Part shown: piece by piece, positions 12,451 to 25,657 of the stretch | Position numbering within the stretch: the stretch's first letter is position 1 | How the letters are laid out: each line of letters begins with the position of its first letter | NCBI GenBank assembly: GCA_013365365.1 | Contig: JABVXU010000133.1 | Location: forward strand, 1 to 64,000 | From: Cruorifilaria tuberocauda | Taxonomy: Eukaryota; Nematoda; Chromadorea; Rhabditida; Onchocercidae | Direction of reading: 5' to 3' | DNA: 64,000 bases | The notes under the pieces: model-generated | The model's database searches: none | Seen by the model: only the letters and a program-made list of their open reading frames with translations | Told to the model about the DNA's origin: nothing | Made by a program: the position numbers and the translations under genes

Positions 12451-15326
12451 ATGATAATGTCTTCAGATTGCGAGATGTTCGTGAAACAACAGCGACTCAC
12501 CTTTCTATTGGTGCAAACAGTGAAAAGATACGGTTTTGAAAGGGGAATTATTTCGGTTAACGCTTAATTATAATTTTAACTTCTCATTTGCTTGAAATCC
12601 GTATAGTCGCATTTCTTTTGTTTCTTCGTCGTATGGTCATTTATTTGATTCTCTTGGAAGACTGTCCATTTTCTTTTCCATTCTTGTTATGCCATTTCGA
12701 GAGTTTTTATTATGCCCCAACGACTTATTCGAGCACAGATTTCTTATTGTCAATATTTCTATTCATTTCTAATTTTTCGCTTTCTTGTAATTTATTCTTC
12801 ATGTCCCATTTTACCATTCTCTTTTATTTTCATTTTATTTACTAATTTTTCAGAGAGTGTTAAGGGGATGTAGTCTTTCAGTGTGAAACAAGGAAGCTAA
12901 AGTACATTGAAAGACATCAAATCCAAATCTATTATTACTTTTACTTATTTGTGACATATTTGCGACGTATTTATTTGTTTTAGAGTAGTGCAGTTAGACC
13001 TCGACGAAAAATGAAAGTAACGGTGATACCAGGCGATGGCGTTGGTTCAGAACTTACTCATGCAGTACAGCATATTGTGCGTAGAACGGAAATACCACTA
13101 GAGTTTGAAGAAGTTTTCTTGAGGTTACTTTTTTTTAATTTATGAAAAAATTATTAAAGTGTTGGCAGATTTTAATAACTTTCGTATGCTTTACTGATTA
13201 CTAATTGCTCATTAGTGAAGTGAACTTTGCTAATATTTTGTAGAATAGCCATGAGCTATGATTGACATTAATAGATGATTAAATAAATACAGTTGTTAAG
13301 ATATAGTGTCGATGCTTCCCTGTGTTAGCTGTTGTAAATATGCAAGCTTGCCACTAACGGAAGGTTAATTTAATTCTGATAAACTGTTTTACTCTTTCTG
13401 TTTTCGCATATTTTGGCATCTATTTAGATATATGGGATATGTATTCCTTTTAGATGTATGCTTTTTTGTAGTGAAGTTCAACATTCACGTTCAGTAAGCC
13501 TTGAGGATGCCATCAAAATCATTAAGAAAAATAATAATGTGGCACTGAAAGGTGCAATTAAAGAAGCGGAAACAACATCAGGCAACCCAGACAGAGATGA
13601 TATCAATAGAGCATTGAAAAAAAGTCTCGACCTCTTTGCCAGCGTTTCAAATATTAAAGTTAGTGTGCATTTTAACACTCCTTTGGGTTTTAGTTTTAAT
13701 TTCGATTGTTATTCGAGTTCTACAGTAGTAAATGGTTAATGCAAATATGTGAAGTTTGTTGCAATTAATATGAATCCATAGTCCCTTTACCGCACTACAC
13801 GTTACGTTTTCTATTGAGTTGTTCCATTATTTGATGATTGACATAGTAATTAACCTTTCCAGTATTTTACTTTTATTAGTGACGGGAATTCTGTTTCTTA
13901 TGTAATTTTCTTTTCAGATCTTTCCATCTATCTAGTTTCAGTTGAAGTTAATTTAAGTTTTGAGTTTTTATCTTTTACATCCCTATAGGTCTTTAGAATT
14001 TTCAGAGTTTAAGTGGGATCAAAACACGGCATCAAAAAAATCTGGACTTCATTATTATTCGTGAACAGACGGAAGGAGAATATTCATCGTTGGAACACGA
14101 ATTAGTTCCTGGTGTTGTTGAATGTCTTAAAATTTCCACAGAGGAAAAGTCGTATCGAATAGCAAAATTCGCTTTTGATTATGCTACAAAATTTGGTCGA
14201 CACAAAGTTACGGCTGTTCACAAAGCAAATATTATGAAATTAGGTGACGGACTATTCTTGCGGATTTGTGAAGAAGTTAGTTTATTAACTTGTCGAGCAT
14301 AATTTGCTTTATGAAGAGCATATCTTAAATATGTATTACTTTCTTTTTCCTTGAAACTGGTACGGGAAATAATTGAATAATATGGTTAATGTTTCATTTC
14401 TGGTAATAATATATATATTCACTCTAAGAACTGCGAAGATGTAATTGCTTCCAATCCGATTCTTTTTTCAGAATTCAAATTTCTTTTTCATAACAGTTTG
14501 AAAGCATATCATTTATGTCTAAACACTAACAATCTTTAATTTATTTCTATTTCTAAGTAGAATTATCGAATATTCAAATTGATATTTCATGAACTTAGTT
14601 ATTTACGGAAATGTTATAGTCACTAAGCTTGATTGTAATTTATTTCAGGTCTCAAAATTATACCCAAATATCAAATTTGAGTCGATGATTATCGATAATT
14701 GTTGTATGCAGCTGGTTTCTCGACCTGAGCAGTTTGACGTGATGGTTATGCCCAACCTTTATGGTAATATCGTTGGTAACTTGGGAGCTGGCTTAGTTGG
14801 AGGTGCTGGAGTTGTTGCGGGTCGCTCAATTGGATCGGATACAGTTATTTTCGAACCAGGTGCTCGTCATGCCTACGAACAAGCATTAGGGAAGTACGTT
14901 ATATTGATTTTCGAGTTTTTTATCATGCGTCAAACGATTGTATTTTAATCAATGATCGATGATCGTATCGATCAACACGATCAACGACGATAAAATGATC
15001 AACGATCGTATTTTTTCCAAATATTTATGCAAATTTATTTTTTTGATAGTTCAATACTCCCAGGTTTTTTTTCTCGATTTCCATCATTTTATACATTTCT
15101 CTGTGTCTATGATCTGCTGTTTTTCAGACAAATCGCAAATCCAACTGCGATGTTTTTGTGCTGTGCAGATTTATTGCAACATTTGCGTTTGCAACAGTAC
15201 GGTGCTGCTCTACGATTAGCTACTGAAGCTGTTATTGCCGAAGGAAAAGTGAAAACTCGCGACATTGGCGGTTCTTCATCAACACTAGATTTCACAGATG
15301 CTGTAATTCAGAAATATACCTTATGA
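12451..15326 (+). CDS. idhb-1: Isocitrate dehydrogenase [NAD] subunit beta, mitochondrial
   Basis: Exons: 12451-12519, 12984-13123, 13472-13658, 14006-14275, 14649-14893, 15128-15326; in phase, 369 residues from 12451 or 361 from the ATG at 12475. It is a subunit of the mitochondrial NAD-dependent enzyme that converts isocitrate to 2-oxoglutarate in the citric acid cycle. The core begins [11 protein letters not shown]. It continues through [31 protein letters not shown] and [19 protein letters not shown] to IANPTAM and the DIGGSSST tail. The aspartate of the catalytic subunit's LYGDILSDL motif is replaced (LYGNIVGNL), which fits a structural/regulatory beta subunit. From 12475 the leader is basic and hydrophobic ([15 protein letters not shown]), suiting mitochondrial import; exon 1 is the least certain part. 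A GATCAACGA-type repeat lies in intron 5. Confidence 0.92.
14949..15010. repeat. GATCAACGA/GATCGAT-rich imperfect repeat in IDH beta intron 5
   Basis: A run of overlapping GATC units (AATGATCGATGATCG, ATCGATCAACACGATCAACG, ATGATCAACGATCG) that is more GC-rich than its surroundings and partly self-complementary. Confidence 0.8.
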
Positions 15327-16870
15327 CGATTTTAGTGGTTATACTTAATAGTGAGCACATACCTCATATCGTAAAATATTTAATAATATAATACATAATA
15401 CGGAAATATTTTGATGTCTTCGCATTGCTTTAATATCATAGCTGAGATGAGTGACATTTGGATGTTTTCGATTAATTTTTATATATTGTATGAAAACATG
15501 CAAGTGTCCTTCTTTCTATATTCATTCAATAGATCGTAGACAGTTGCCTGTCCGTTGTCTTTACGTTTGTCTTTCATCCATGCCATATGAATAGTTGAAG
15601 TAGCAATACTTTTAGTATTTTTTAGTAGCTTATTTTCCTTACAAGCTTTTTTTAAATTTGTTTCATCTCAAGTTTCATTCAAATTTCAACTCAAAATTAT
15701 TTCTTCTTTGGAAATATGTATTTTATTGTTTAATCACTTCCTAGCTAAATATATCACTCAGCATTTCGTAATACTGTAATACACAGATTGAAATGCACTG
15801 CAATATGATAAGTTTGAAAAAGAATCGGATTTTGTAGACTGTGATAATAAGGAATTTTGGTATAATACTCTGCTGTATATCAGTAATAGCTTTTGGAACT
15901 CAGCAAAGCGTAGGAAAGAAAAATCAAAATTAAGTTTTGAAATTTATAAAAAAGAAGACGAGAAAAGCAGCATCAAATTCAACTTTTCGTTCGCCCAGTT
16001 TCATAGTTCCGACACAGCTATATCGTAGTTAAAAACCAAAAATTGATCTTTGTCCGCAAAAAATTTCATAATAGATCTTTCTTCCAATACTGGTAAACAA
16101 ACTGCCAGGATCTGCTTATCTGAAACTTCCAGAAATTTGGAAGTCGAAATTCGCGACGTTTACTCATATATATCGAGTAGTTTTTACTTCAATGATGACG
16201 ACTACTACTATATGAGCTAGATGGAACTGGAGCATAAGACAATGAGCTACAGCTGAAAATGTTTATGCCAATTTATTGGATTACAGGCATTTCCATGTCT
16301 CATCTAACTTATTCGAACTCTTGAGCACAACATTGCAATCGTCAACAACTCCAAGCGTGTTTCCTTTCGTCAATTTCTCGTTTATATTGCAATTAAGACT
16401 TGGGTTAGAATTCCCTAACAGATATTTCCTTTAGTCTAGAAAAATATTCCAAAAAAAAGTTTTATGAAAAAGGTATAAATAGATGAATACTTTGAGACGA
16501 GGGATTTTCATAAGTGGTATTGGGGAATATCAGCTAGGATTGCTCTGTGTTTTTTCCGATGTTCAATTTGATAGTGGCATCACTTTTAGGCTGACTGGAG
16601 AGACGGAAGGAATAAGGGACATTCCGGAAGAAATTCAGTTTCTCCTTTCTAGTTCCATTCGTTTGTATGGGATCAAAATCTAATTATAAGTATTAAACTA
16701 ACAAAGTGCAAATTGATCGCAAATTGTCATATGAAGTGAAATTATCAAATTACAGTATTTTACTTTATATACGTATCCACCAAATTTATTTGAAAATTTA
16801 TTTATGGAGGTTAGTTGGTAAATAATTTATTAATGACCGCTCATCGATTTCACTTTACTTCAGTACATGA
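15327..16870. other. Intergenic region between IDH beta and WDR44
   Basis: No gene recognised. From about 15880 to 16690 the base composition is less AT-biased than other spacers here, and short open frames such as 16483-16683 occur, but none matches a family I know. It may be decayed coding or transposon sequence. Confidence 0.4.
16861..16863 (+). promoter_or_regulatory. Predicted spliced-leader acceptor, WDR44
   Basis: TTTACTTCAG ends at 16863, eight bases before the ATG at 16871, with no exon visible upstream. This is the usual position of a nematode trans-splice acceptor. Confidence 0.5.
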
Positions 16871-19800
16871 ATGTCATTTGCGGAAGTGGAGGAAAACGCT
16901 GCGTCATCCACGACAAACAGTGAAGAATATGAAGATGCCGAAGACGAGTTACGACCACTTCCTGAACATCCTATGTTGATAATCGGTACAGCACGGGGTA
17001 GTAATCATTCCGCACGGCTTGATTCATTACCAATTGAAAGTGAAATAAGCGATGCAGCAATCAGCAAGCAAATATCGCTACCGTTGCAATTGGGAAATAC
17101 CTCAACTCCTCTTATTTCCTCATCGTTAAAAGTAAAATTTTTATTCTAATGCTTAATTAAGTAAATTGACAAGTATTCGAAAGATATGCACCACGATATT
17201 TCCTTCGTGTATATGTCATCGATTAAATCTGTCTCCACCGTATATTATTCATATTCAGAGAGAAAAATGACAAGGTTTTTATAAGCAAGTAGATTTATAT
17301 GAAATTTTTGCTGCGTTGGTTTAATGAGTGAAAATATAAAAAGTTATTCTTTATGTATAGTTTGACTTCATTTGATTCTTTATTTTCTTTCTTGATAAGA
17401 TTATGTTCTTTGTAATTCTTCAATTGTTTTATGCATTATTATTTCTGCTCCTTTACTTTCTGTTCTTTCATTTTTCCTAGGATGGCGTAGCGTCGGATCG
17501 TCGGTATCGTTTAGACGCTTTGCGAAATCGAATGACGAGTGAATTTGGATCAGGCCATACGTTGCTGAACGCTGGCATTGGTACTTACACTGATGATGAT
17601 GCCGGCTCAGCGAGTGAAAGTGCATCTTTGGCATCCTGGGGACGTAATCTGCTTATACAAGCTCCTTATGCGAAAATCAAACTTGTGTACCCGGCTGATA
17701 CAATTAGCACAAAAGCTTTTTCCAGCCATCAAAATCTAAACAGGTCAAGTTACCAATGTGAAGCAGATATGATGATTTTATTTCAATTCTCCTCCATAAC
17801 AGTTCATAATCAAGAATAGGACACATTAGTTAATAAGCTTTGCTAGATCAAAAAGTAACATTTCATTTTTGGTTTTAATCTAACGACTGACTGTAGAGGA
17901 TGGTGTAGAAGGCTTAATGAAACAGTTTTCAGTGGGGCAGACTTGACTTCACGAAACACTAATTTTGATAATGACAATGAATCGAAGAATATAGAATCAA
18001 CACCATCACCTCATTCCCCAACATCATCACTAATAAAAATTCCGTGTGACAATACTGCTTTCGGTGTAAAACTCCCTCCTCCTCATAGTGTTCCTCCTCC
18101 ATTACCACCGAGAAAGCCGTGCGGAAGACTTCCTAACGCTCTTTCACCTCAACAAGTGGATTCGCTTATTGGAAAAGGGTATGCTTAAATTTTCCTGTTC
18201 GATTTTCTAGGTCTTATTATTTCACTTATCTTTAAGGAAACATGAATCCCTACGTTTAATTCCGAAATGATCAGTTTGGAAAAGTTTTAGGATATCGTCA
18301 GGAAAGGAAATCGAAGAAGCAAAAAATGACTCAAGCCAATCATTATTTCATACGTAAGCTTACTTACTTTTATTTCCAATTGTAATTTCTGTAACATTTA
18401 CATAATGATATATCTTCTTTCGGGCTTCAATGCTTTTTGTTATTAATTATTTTAGTATTTGTTAGAAAAATTAATAAGTTTAACAGATGCAGTTTTCGAA
18501 CTTTATCTGTGACCTGGTTAAAATTTCATCTCAAAATGCCGATCTAGCTGGATTAAAGTTGATTTGGGATAAAGATTTACAGTATGAAGCCAGAAAAATC
18601 ATTGAAAAAGGATGCCGTTTCGTTGGTTGAAGGTTTTGCCCGATTGCGTGGGCATGCAAAAACAAATTCTTTGGATCGTGGTTTGAGTTTGGCAAAAAGC
18701 ATGAAATCTGGCCCATTTCCACCACCTAGTGATAAGAGTAATTCGTTGAAACGAGAATATTTTACTCATTCTCCGTGTAGTTCACCCTATTTATCATTTG
18801 ATGGAGGAGAAGAAGATCTAAGAAACAGCGACGCACAAGGCGTTATTCGTCAGATTACCTCTTCAATACTCAGTGAACCATTAAAGTAAGTCAATTTGTT
18901 GAATATAGCAGATCATTTTTGTAATTTTTATTTAGAAAATTCTCTATACTATATGGATTTTTAAGCAATGACTTCTGATGTTGGCGTAATACTCTATTTT
19001 ATCGGACTCTCTCAGCATTTAATGAAATTACATCTATTGGAAGTTTACATGAAGCACAACAATTTCTGTTGAGTGTCGTGTATATGGATCACATTCCGGT
19101 AGGAATAATCTGATGATGCGAACAATCAAATAATTTTCATTGATTCTGCTAATTCATTAAGCTTATATGTTTTATTTTTTTGAGACTTCCATGCCCTTAT
19201 TTGTTACGTTTATCAAATATTAATTATCAATTATGTTAAATAAATATGAGCTTTGCCTATACTGAACTCTATAGGAATTAGATTTTTTGTAATCATTCAG
19301 CAGATGATTCTTCTCAAGTAATTCTTCTCGATTATTTTAGGGAAGAATTATTGATGTTTGAATCACCTATGCGTGTTATACCAAGTGGTCGTTTGTCGTC
19401 GGTTGGAGAAGAATTTTCTACTAACTCTTCAATTTCTACTTCTTCCCCGAAAAGATCGATTTTAAATGATGGCATGGTAGCGGAAGATGCTTCTCAGGAT
19501 AAATTATATAAATTGCAAATTACAATTCCAAAGTCTACAAGTTGTTCGAAAAAGGTTTATGCTCTTATTTATCTGTGTACAGTGTTCGTGATTTACGAAA
19601 AAGAACTACTTATTTAGAATTTGAGTACTCTATCTTCTTTTAATCATGTTGGAATGACAACTTTCTTGAATTTGCCTTATTTTCAAAATGATACTGTTAT
19701 AGGATTCTGATGCGTTATGTAAAGATTTTACTGTTGGGGATCATTCGGAACCAACAACAGAGCAAATTTCTATGAAGGATAACTGCATTGCGCAAAATAT

Positions 19801-22800
19801 TCAAACCGAATATTCAGATCCAATAACTCGAGATGTGGAAAGACGTATGAGCATGAAAGGACATCAGCAGGCTTCTGGAGAGTTAGTTTTCTTTTCGGTT
19901 TTGTGATGATAATAGTAGCATACTTAGGAACTAATATTTACGTAGTAGCTCATGGCAGTTGTTACACAGGTAGTGTTATATTTTGATTGCAGGTTGGAAA
20001 ATGGTACTTCTTTACATGCAACTCCAACGTCGGGCGGTTTTAGTCGAGCAGCAGGATTCGTTAAGGGATATGGAACTTATGCGTCTGAACTATTTCGTGG
20101 TGCTTTCTTAAGAGCGAAAAATGCCATGTCTTCAAGGTGATTAATTTATTTAAAGTGCTACTCCATATATTTCATTATACAGTATTTTAATGTAATATTT
20201 TTTGTTTTAAATCGTCGCTGTTTGAGCTCAACATCAAAATTCTCTAAAGAAGATGATGAAAGTTGTGATGAAAGTGATCATGAAGAGTCCGCCATAGCTG
20301 AAGGTACTCCGATTGTACGACCAAGAAATTCGAAAAAAGGACCATTTGATTTTGATGGCACACGCTGTTACCAAGAACTTAACAATGAGCACACAGTTGA
20401 TTTTTTTCCATTCAGATAGATTTTTTCTAATGTATTTTTTGCGAAAAGAAAAGTCTATTAAGTATTTCTTTCATCTCTGAAATAATGTTCCAATTAGTTC
20501 AAGTTATTTTGGTTATTTAAAATATTAATGTCATCATGAAACTTAGTAATCTGTATCTGATTCCATATATTCTATCACGTTTCAATAATCTGCTAAATTC
20601 AGGGTGCTATATGGTGTATGAAATTTTCGTTATGTGGACGATTATTGGCTACGGCTGGTCAAGATAGTATAATACGGGTTTGGGTGCTGCGCAATCATTT
20701 GTCGTATTTTAATGCCTTACGTGACCGTTACAATTCACATTCTAAGAAAATTTCTGTGACTGTGGACGAAAATGTGTTGCAGAATGCGATGCAAGATATT
20801 GAAAATGATTTACGTTCTTCCTCTACTACGGTAAATTCACAAACAAATAATATTAATTGATTATAAAACTTGACAAATTGGTTCTCGGCAGCTTCTCTTC
20901 TCTTACCTAATTGAAAGTACCTAATTGAAAAAGGTTTGCTTCTGGTTTTCATTAATGAGGAAGTGGCTATACTAAAGAAATATAGTACATTTTTTATCTG
21001 CGGATGATTAGCATCACTTATGTTCTTTCTGCTTGTGCTGAGTGTTTACACCAACCTTCAAATTAGAGTTCTTACTACTTTCTAGAGATGAAGCATGTTT
21101 TCGATCTAATTTTTCGTTGGTGTGAGATTACCTGTGTTGTTTCTTTCATCTTTTAAAGTTCCTTCACTTTCAAGTTCTTAGATAAGTTAGAGTTCTCTGA
21201 GATTTTATGTGAAAATATAAGAAAAAAGAAGAAAAACTGTTTTTTGTTCCTATTTTTCGATCATAACTTGCTAATTTGATGATGAATTTATTGCTTACAG
21301 GATGTTTTTACTGCTTGTTCCAGAATAGCCTTTCCTAAAAAATATTTCAGCTTGGTGAAAGTGCCGGATCATCTGCATCACATGATGATGAAAGTAACTC
21401 TCTAACGACTGCTTTAATGGCATCAAAACCATTATGTACATATAGAAGCCATACTGCTGATGTGTTGGATCTGTCATGGTCTCGTAATTACTTTATTCTC
21501 TCATCCGGTATGGATCGTACTGTCAAGTTGTGGCATCTTTCTCGCCCAGAATGTCTTTGTTGTTTTCAACATATGGATTTCGTTACATGCATTGCCTTCA
21601 TGCCAAAGGTTCAAATTTCTATACAAATTTTCGGAGTATTATTAATAGAACTGCGAAAGGGAATATGTTTAAAGACATCTTAAAGGATGTCTGTTGAAAA
21701 ATGTCTTCCTCTCACTGGTAATTTTTTAGGATGACCGATATTTTCTTTCTGGATCATTAGATGGCAAACTTCGTCTGTGGCATATACCGGATAAGAAAGT
21801 AGCTTTATGGAACGAAGTGGAGCAAGTGAAATTCATAACAGCTATCGCATTCGCCAAAAACGGGAAATTTGCGGTTGTAGGTACCTACGATGGTCGTTGT
21901 TTTTTCTATACAACTGATCAACTCAAATATCATACTGTTATTGACGTCAGATCAAGTCGAGGGAAAAATGCGAGAGGGCATAAAGTAATTAATTTTCCAA
22001 ACATATTTATGATATTTTCCAAATTCGGTTGAAGTAAATGTACTAAGTTCAATATTTTTCATATATTTCCATTACGAATTTTTCCAGGTAACAGGCCTAG
22101 CTGTCCATGGAGATAAATTGTTGGTAACGTCGAATGATTCACGTATTCGCATGTATGATCTACGAGATATGGCCCTTACTTGTAAATTTAAGGTGCATTC
22201 AAATGAAACCATAATTCCCTATTCTATTGTCTTTTTTCACACAAATTTTTAATTTTTCACCGTAGGGCGCTCAAAATGAAAGAAGTCAAATTCGTGCTTC
22301 TTTATCACCTGATGGTAAACACATTGTTTGTGGAAGTGAAGATCGTTTTATTTATGTTTGGACTACCGCTGATTTACCGTCTTCATTAGCTGTCCGCAAA
22401 GATCGCAACGATTCATGGCAGCGTTTGCGAGGTTAAATGTTTGAAAATTTTCTTTTCAAAAAAATTTGTAGAAAGGTCATTAGAAGGTAATGTAAGTATA
22501 TCTGAAATTCTGAGTTTTTGCCTATATGAACAGTTCCAAGTTATATCAGACTGCTATATTAAAATAGTATAATTTAATTGCATGGTGCTTACTATCGAAA
22601 AAATGTCTTCGAAAGATTGAAAGAATGTACTTATGAATGCATTCGGTACGAAAAGTGAATTTGAATGGATGTATTTAGTTTAACTCTCATATCTTTATAT
22701 GGTTCACAACAAGCAAACACGCACAAAATAATCCATTTATTAATTTGGATAACGAGTAATTATTATTTATCTTAGGTCACTCAGCATGTGTAACAGTAGC

Positions 22801-23017
22801 AATATTTGCACCTCGTCCACAGTTGTTTCTGAATCTTCTGGATCAACGTCGAGGCGGTGATGATAGAAGTGAACAGTCGAAACTTGGCAAAAATATATCA
22901 GATCGACAAATTCACGGTGATGTCATCATTTCGGCTGATCTAAGCGGTTCAATTCGTATTTTCGTGAACCGTACAAGGATTAAAGCTGGCTCATCAAATT
23001 TTTTCCCTACCGATTAA
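16871..23017 (+). CDS. sym-4: WDR44 / SYM-4 homologue (Rab11-binding WD40 protein)
   Basis: Fifteen exons: 16871-17131, 17481-17743, 17897-18178, 18291-18353, 18583-18885, 19341-19554, 19703-19881, 19993-20136, 20227-20395, 20603-20830, 21351-21608, 21730-21984, 22088-22192, 22266-22431, 22776-23017. All junctions keep phase, giving about 1043 residues. WDR44 binds active Rab11 and acts in recycling endosome and tubule traffic. Residues 1-620 are low-complexity. They include an FFAT-like motif EYEDAED (19-25), which in WDR44 binds the ER protein VAP, and a proline-rich segment (PPPHSVPPPLPPRKP, near 232) like that which binds GRAF proteins. The WD40 domain starts at ELNNEHTGAIWCMKFS. It contains YRSHTADVLDLSWS, DDRYFLSGSLDGKLRLWHIPDKK and TSNDSRIRMYDLRD, all close to vertebrate WDR44. 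The gene is complete. Confidence 0.95.
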
Positions 23018-23279
23018 TTCTTTAGAAATCGAAGTTTAGTTTTGACTGTTTTTCAACTTCATCAGATTTACCGGGAACCGGTGCGTTTTTGATCTCTTCC
23101 TCTGTTTTTTACGACAATTATTTAATTGTTTAAATTTGTCTTTTGATTTATTTGTTGTGCTTGTTCTCTTTAACGGCTAAACGAAGACTGTGTTTTAGTC
23201 TAGAAAAGCGTTCATTATGTCTGCTGTGTCATTGATGTCTAACTGTCCACCTATTCAGGATAGATTCATTTGCTCCATA

Positions 23280-23285
23280 AATAAA
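23280..23285 (+). terminator. AATAAA polyadenylation signal, WDR44
   Basis: AATAAA 263 bases after the stop at 23017. It is the first exact AATAAA I noticed downstream, though variant signals cannot be excluded. Confidence 0.35.
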
Positions 23286-24395
23286 CATAACTCTTCATCT
23301 TGCAATTGCTGTATATAATATTTTCTATATCTGTAGATAATATTTGTTGTTTTCCATAGGATGGTATATATTTGTTGTCGGTATTCATATATTTTGATAT
23401 AAATGTATAAAATTATAGAGGCATATAAATCGTTGTTGCCTGATTAGGTAAGATATGTAAAGATTGATACTTTTAGTAGTCCTGAAAATAATTCGTGGAA
23501 AATAATTTCATTAGCTATGAATATATGTTGAACCAGTTATATATTTCCCCGAAATTAAGTTTTTATACAAATACTTGAGTAATACCGACTTTCTAAAAAA
23601 AGTGCTTTAGAAAAAGGCATAAATGCTTAGAATTGGATAGTGTATGAACATTGGCAACAATTGAATCGGTAGGAAATTAGATGAAATTGGGTGGAAAATT
23701 CATATTATCTATTTTCTTATCTCTTACTATTGACCAAAACATTTCAGCCTTTGGTGGTTGCCTTTGTTTCTGTTTTTTAAAAACATAAATTCACAAATTG
23801 TTTATTTTATTACAGTACTTTTACCAGTAGTCGTTATTTTGATTACGAGTATTCAGTGTGATTGTGCCTTGTTGAAATAAAATAATGCGTAAAAATTTTA
23901 TAACTTCTTTTTCAGGTTATTCCCTGAAAAATATTTTTAATTTTTTCGAATTTTGAAAGAATAAGTTTCTTATGCCTTTTTTCTCATAAATAATATTTTT
24001 GTACTGATGTGCATACCCTTCCCCGCATTACGTCTGATTTTATAAAATATATTTTTCCTCAGATCTAAGTGTGGGATTTTTTAGTAAAATGATTCTCATC
24101 ATGATATTCCAATTCCCTTGGGCGAAAATTCGGTTGTAACAATATCTGAGCTTTCCAACTGATGTGATATTTAGCATTTTTTACATTTTTTTATTCGAAT
24201 TTTGACTTATAAAATGGATTTAATAGCATCTGCTCAAATGATTACTGCAGTTAGAAGTAATAATATAACTCAACGTTGAAATTGAGAGTTTAATAAGATT
24301 TTCTGGGTCTTACCAGAAATTGCAAAAAAATTACGTTCATGCATTAGAGCTTTGGTAATAACTGTTTGCAAGCTCTGTTGTTTAATTGAAATTGC

Positions 24396-24397
24396 AG
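24396..24397 (+). promoter_or_regulatory. Predicted spliced-leader acceptor, uS14m
   Basis: GAAATTGCAG ends 36 bases before the ATG at 24434, with no upstream exon seen. Confidence 0.4.
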
Positions 24398-24433
24398 TTT
24401 GTAATTTACGTCTTCATTACGGTATTTGCGTCG

Positions 24434-25610
24434 ATGTTATCAAAGTTGAATATATCATGGCACCGTATAATTAGTTTTACGCGCTGTCTGATCAGTTCTA
24501 AGCCAACTGATACCGTTGAAATAAATCAATCTACATTGAGTGGTAGCGAAAGTTCGGATATCGGTGCAGTTATCGATATCATTGATAATCAACAACCTAT
24601 CTTACCTTACAGTCAAAAAGCATTGGAAACATTGAAGTAAAGTTTGGCAAGTAATAAGTGAACAGTATAAAATTTCTGTTTTAAAATTTTCCAGTCATAG
24701 TAATCATCTTTTGATCCTCGCTGAAGTGAAATTTAGTACTATTTGTAATTATTTATTTAAGAGATTTAGCTGCTGTATTCAGGTTGTTAGAAATTTTAGT
24801 TATTGTACTTAGAAATAAGCTCGGAATAATATTTCTGAAGTCATTAAATGAAAAAGCCAACCTAGTTAACTTTGATTATTGATTTTGCATGAGTTTTAAC
24901 TTTCTAAAGACTAGACAAATATCCGTACTATGTGGAACGTGAATGGTGGAAGCATGGTAATAGAATGACATTTTGGTCAACTTGGCGAATGAAAAGAGAT
25001 GTCAAAAGACGACATTTGCTTGCTGATCTTGGTCCAGATCGTGTCCGACTGAAGGCATTGAAATCCAATACTATACTGCCGGAACTGATTAGAGATGAAT
25101 GTGCCAAAAAGTTGCACAATTTTCCCAAAGGATCATGTCCAAATCTCATTCAACATTTGTGTCAGTTTAGTGGTGCACGACGTGGTAAATTAAACAGATT
25201 TCATCTCCATCGGCAAATTTTCAGGCATTTATTTCATATAATATACTACTAAATAGACTAGTGTTAATATATTTTATTTTCATTTCATTGTTGATTTAAA
25301 TTATGGTTTCGAATAGTTCAATTTCTCAAAAAAATACTTCAGATGGTATTTCGATTTTTCCGGTTATGAAATGTTTGAGTTATAAATTAAAAATCGATTT
25401 ATGGCAAAATAGTGATTTAACCAACGTATGAATAACATGATATAATGAGCGGTACACTTTATTAATCATAAATGCAGTACTTTGCATACTTTTCATAAAT
25501 GCAGTACAGTCTTGGTACTCATGTTTTTTTTCTGGAAGTAACTTTGTTGATATTTTAGGCGTCTTGCTGATCATGGTCAATTATCTGGTGTGCAGCGAGG
25601 AGTTTGGTGA
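24434..25610 (+). CDS. mrps-14: Mitochondrial small-subunit ribosomal protein uS14m (MRPS14)
   Basis: Exons: 24434-24636, 24910-25224, 25559-25610; in phase, 189 residues, against about 128 in human MRPS14. The C-terminal half carries the family: WRMKRDVKRRHLLAD, then NTILPELIRDECAKKL, then GSCPNLIQHLCQFSGARRGK, ending LADHGQLSGVQRGVW. The protein binds small-subunit rRNA in the mitochondrial ribosome. The first 60 or so residues have no counterpart in vertebrate MRPS14. They begin MLSKLNISWHRIISFTRCL, a basic amphipathic stretch suited to mitochondrial import, followed by an acidic Ser-rich linker. Exon 2 ends TTTTCAG|GCATTT, a GC donor; only this junction restores the conserved FR-LADHG sequence. 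The gene ends 214 bp before the next ATG. Confidence 0.9.
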
Positions 25611-25651
25611 TTAATATGCTTTAGATTGTTTTATATTCATGTATTTTCTCG

Positions 25652-25657
25652 AATAAA
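25652..25657 (+). terminator. AATAAA polyadenylation signal, uS14m
   Basis: AATAAA 42 bases after the uS14m stop and within the 214 bp gap to the next gene, as expected for the upstream gene of a nematode operon. Confidence 0.6.

Larger units (their letters stand above)
23018..24433. other. Intergenic region between WDR44 and uS14m
   Basis: AT-rich, with a polyadenylation signal for WDR44 near 23280. No coding exon or RNA gene recognised in the remainder. Confidence 0.55.

Noticed and set aside
12588..12845. 85-codon hydrophobic open frame
   Set aside because: It lies inside IDH beta intron 1; it is T-rich, has no homology and is unlikely to be coding.
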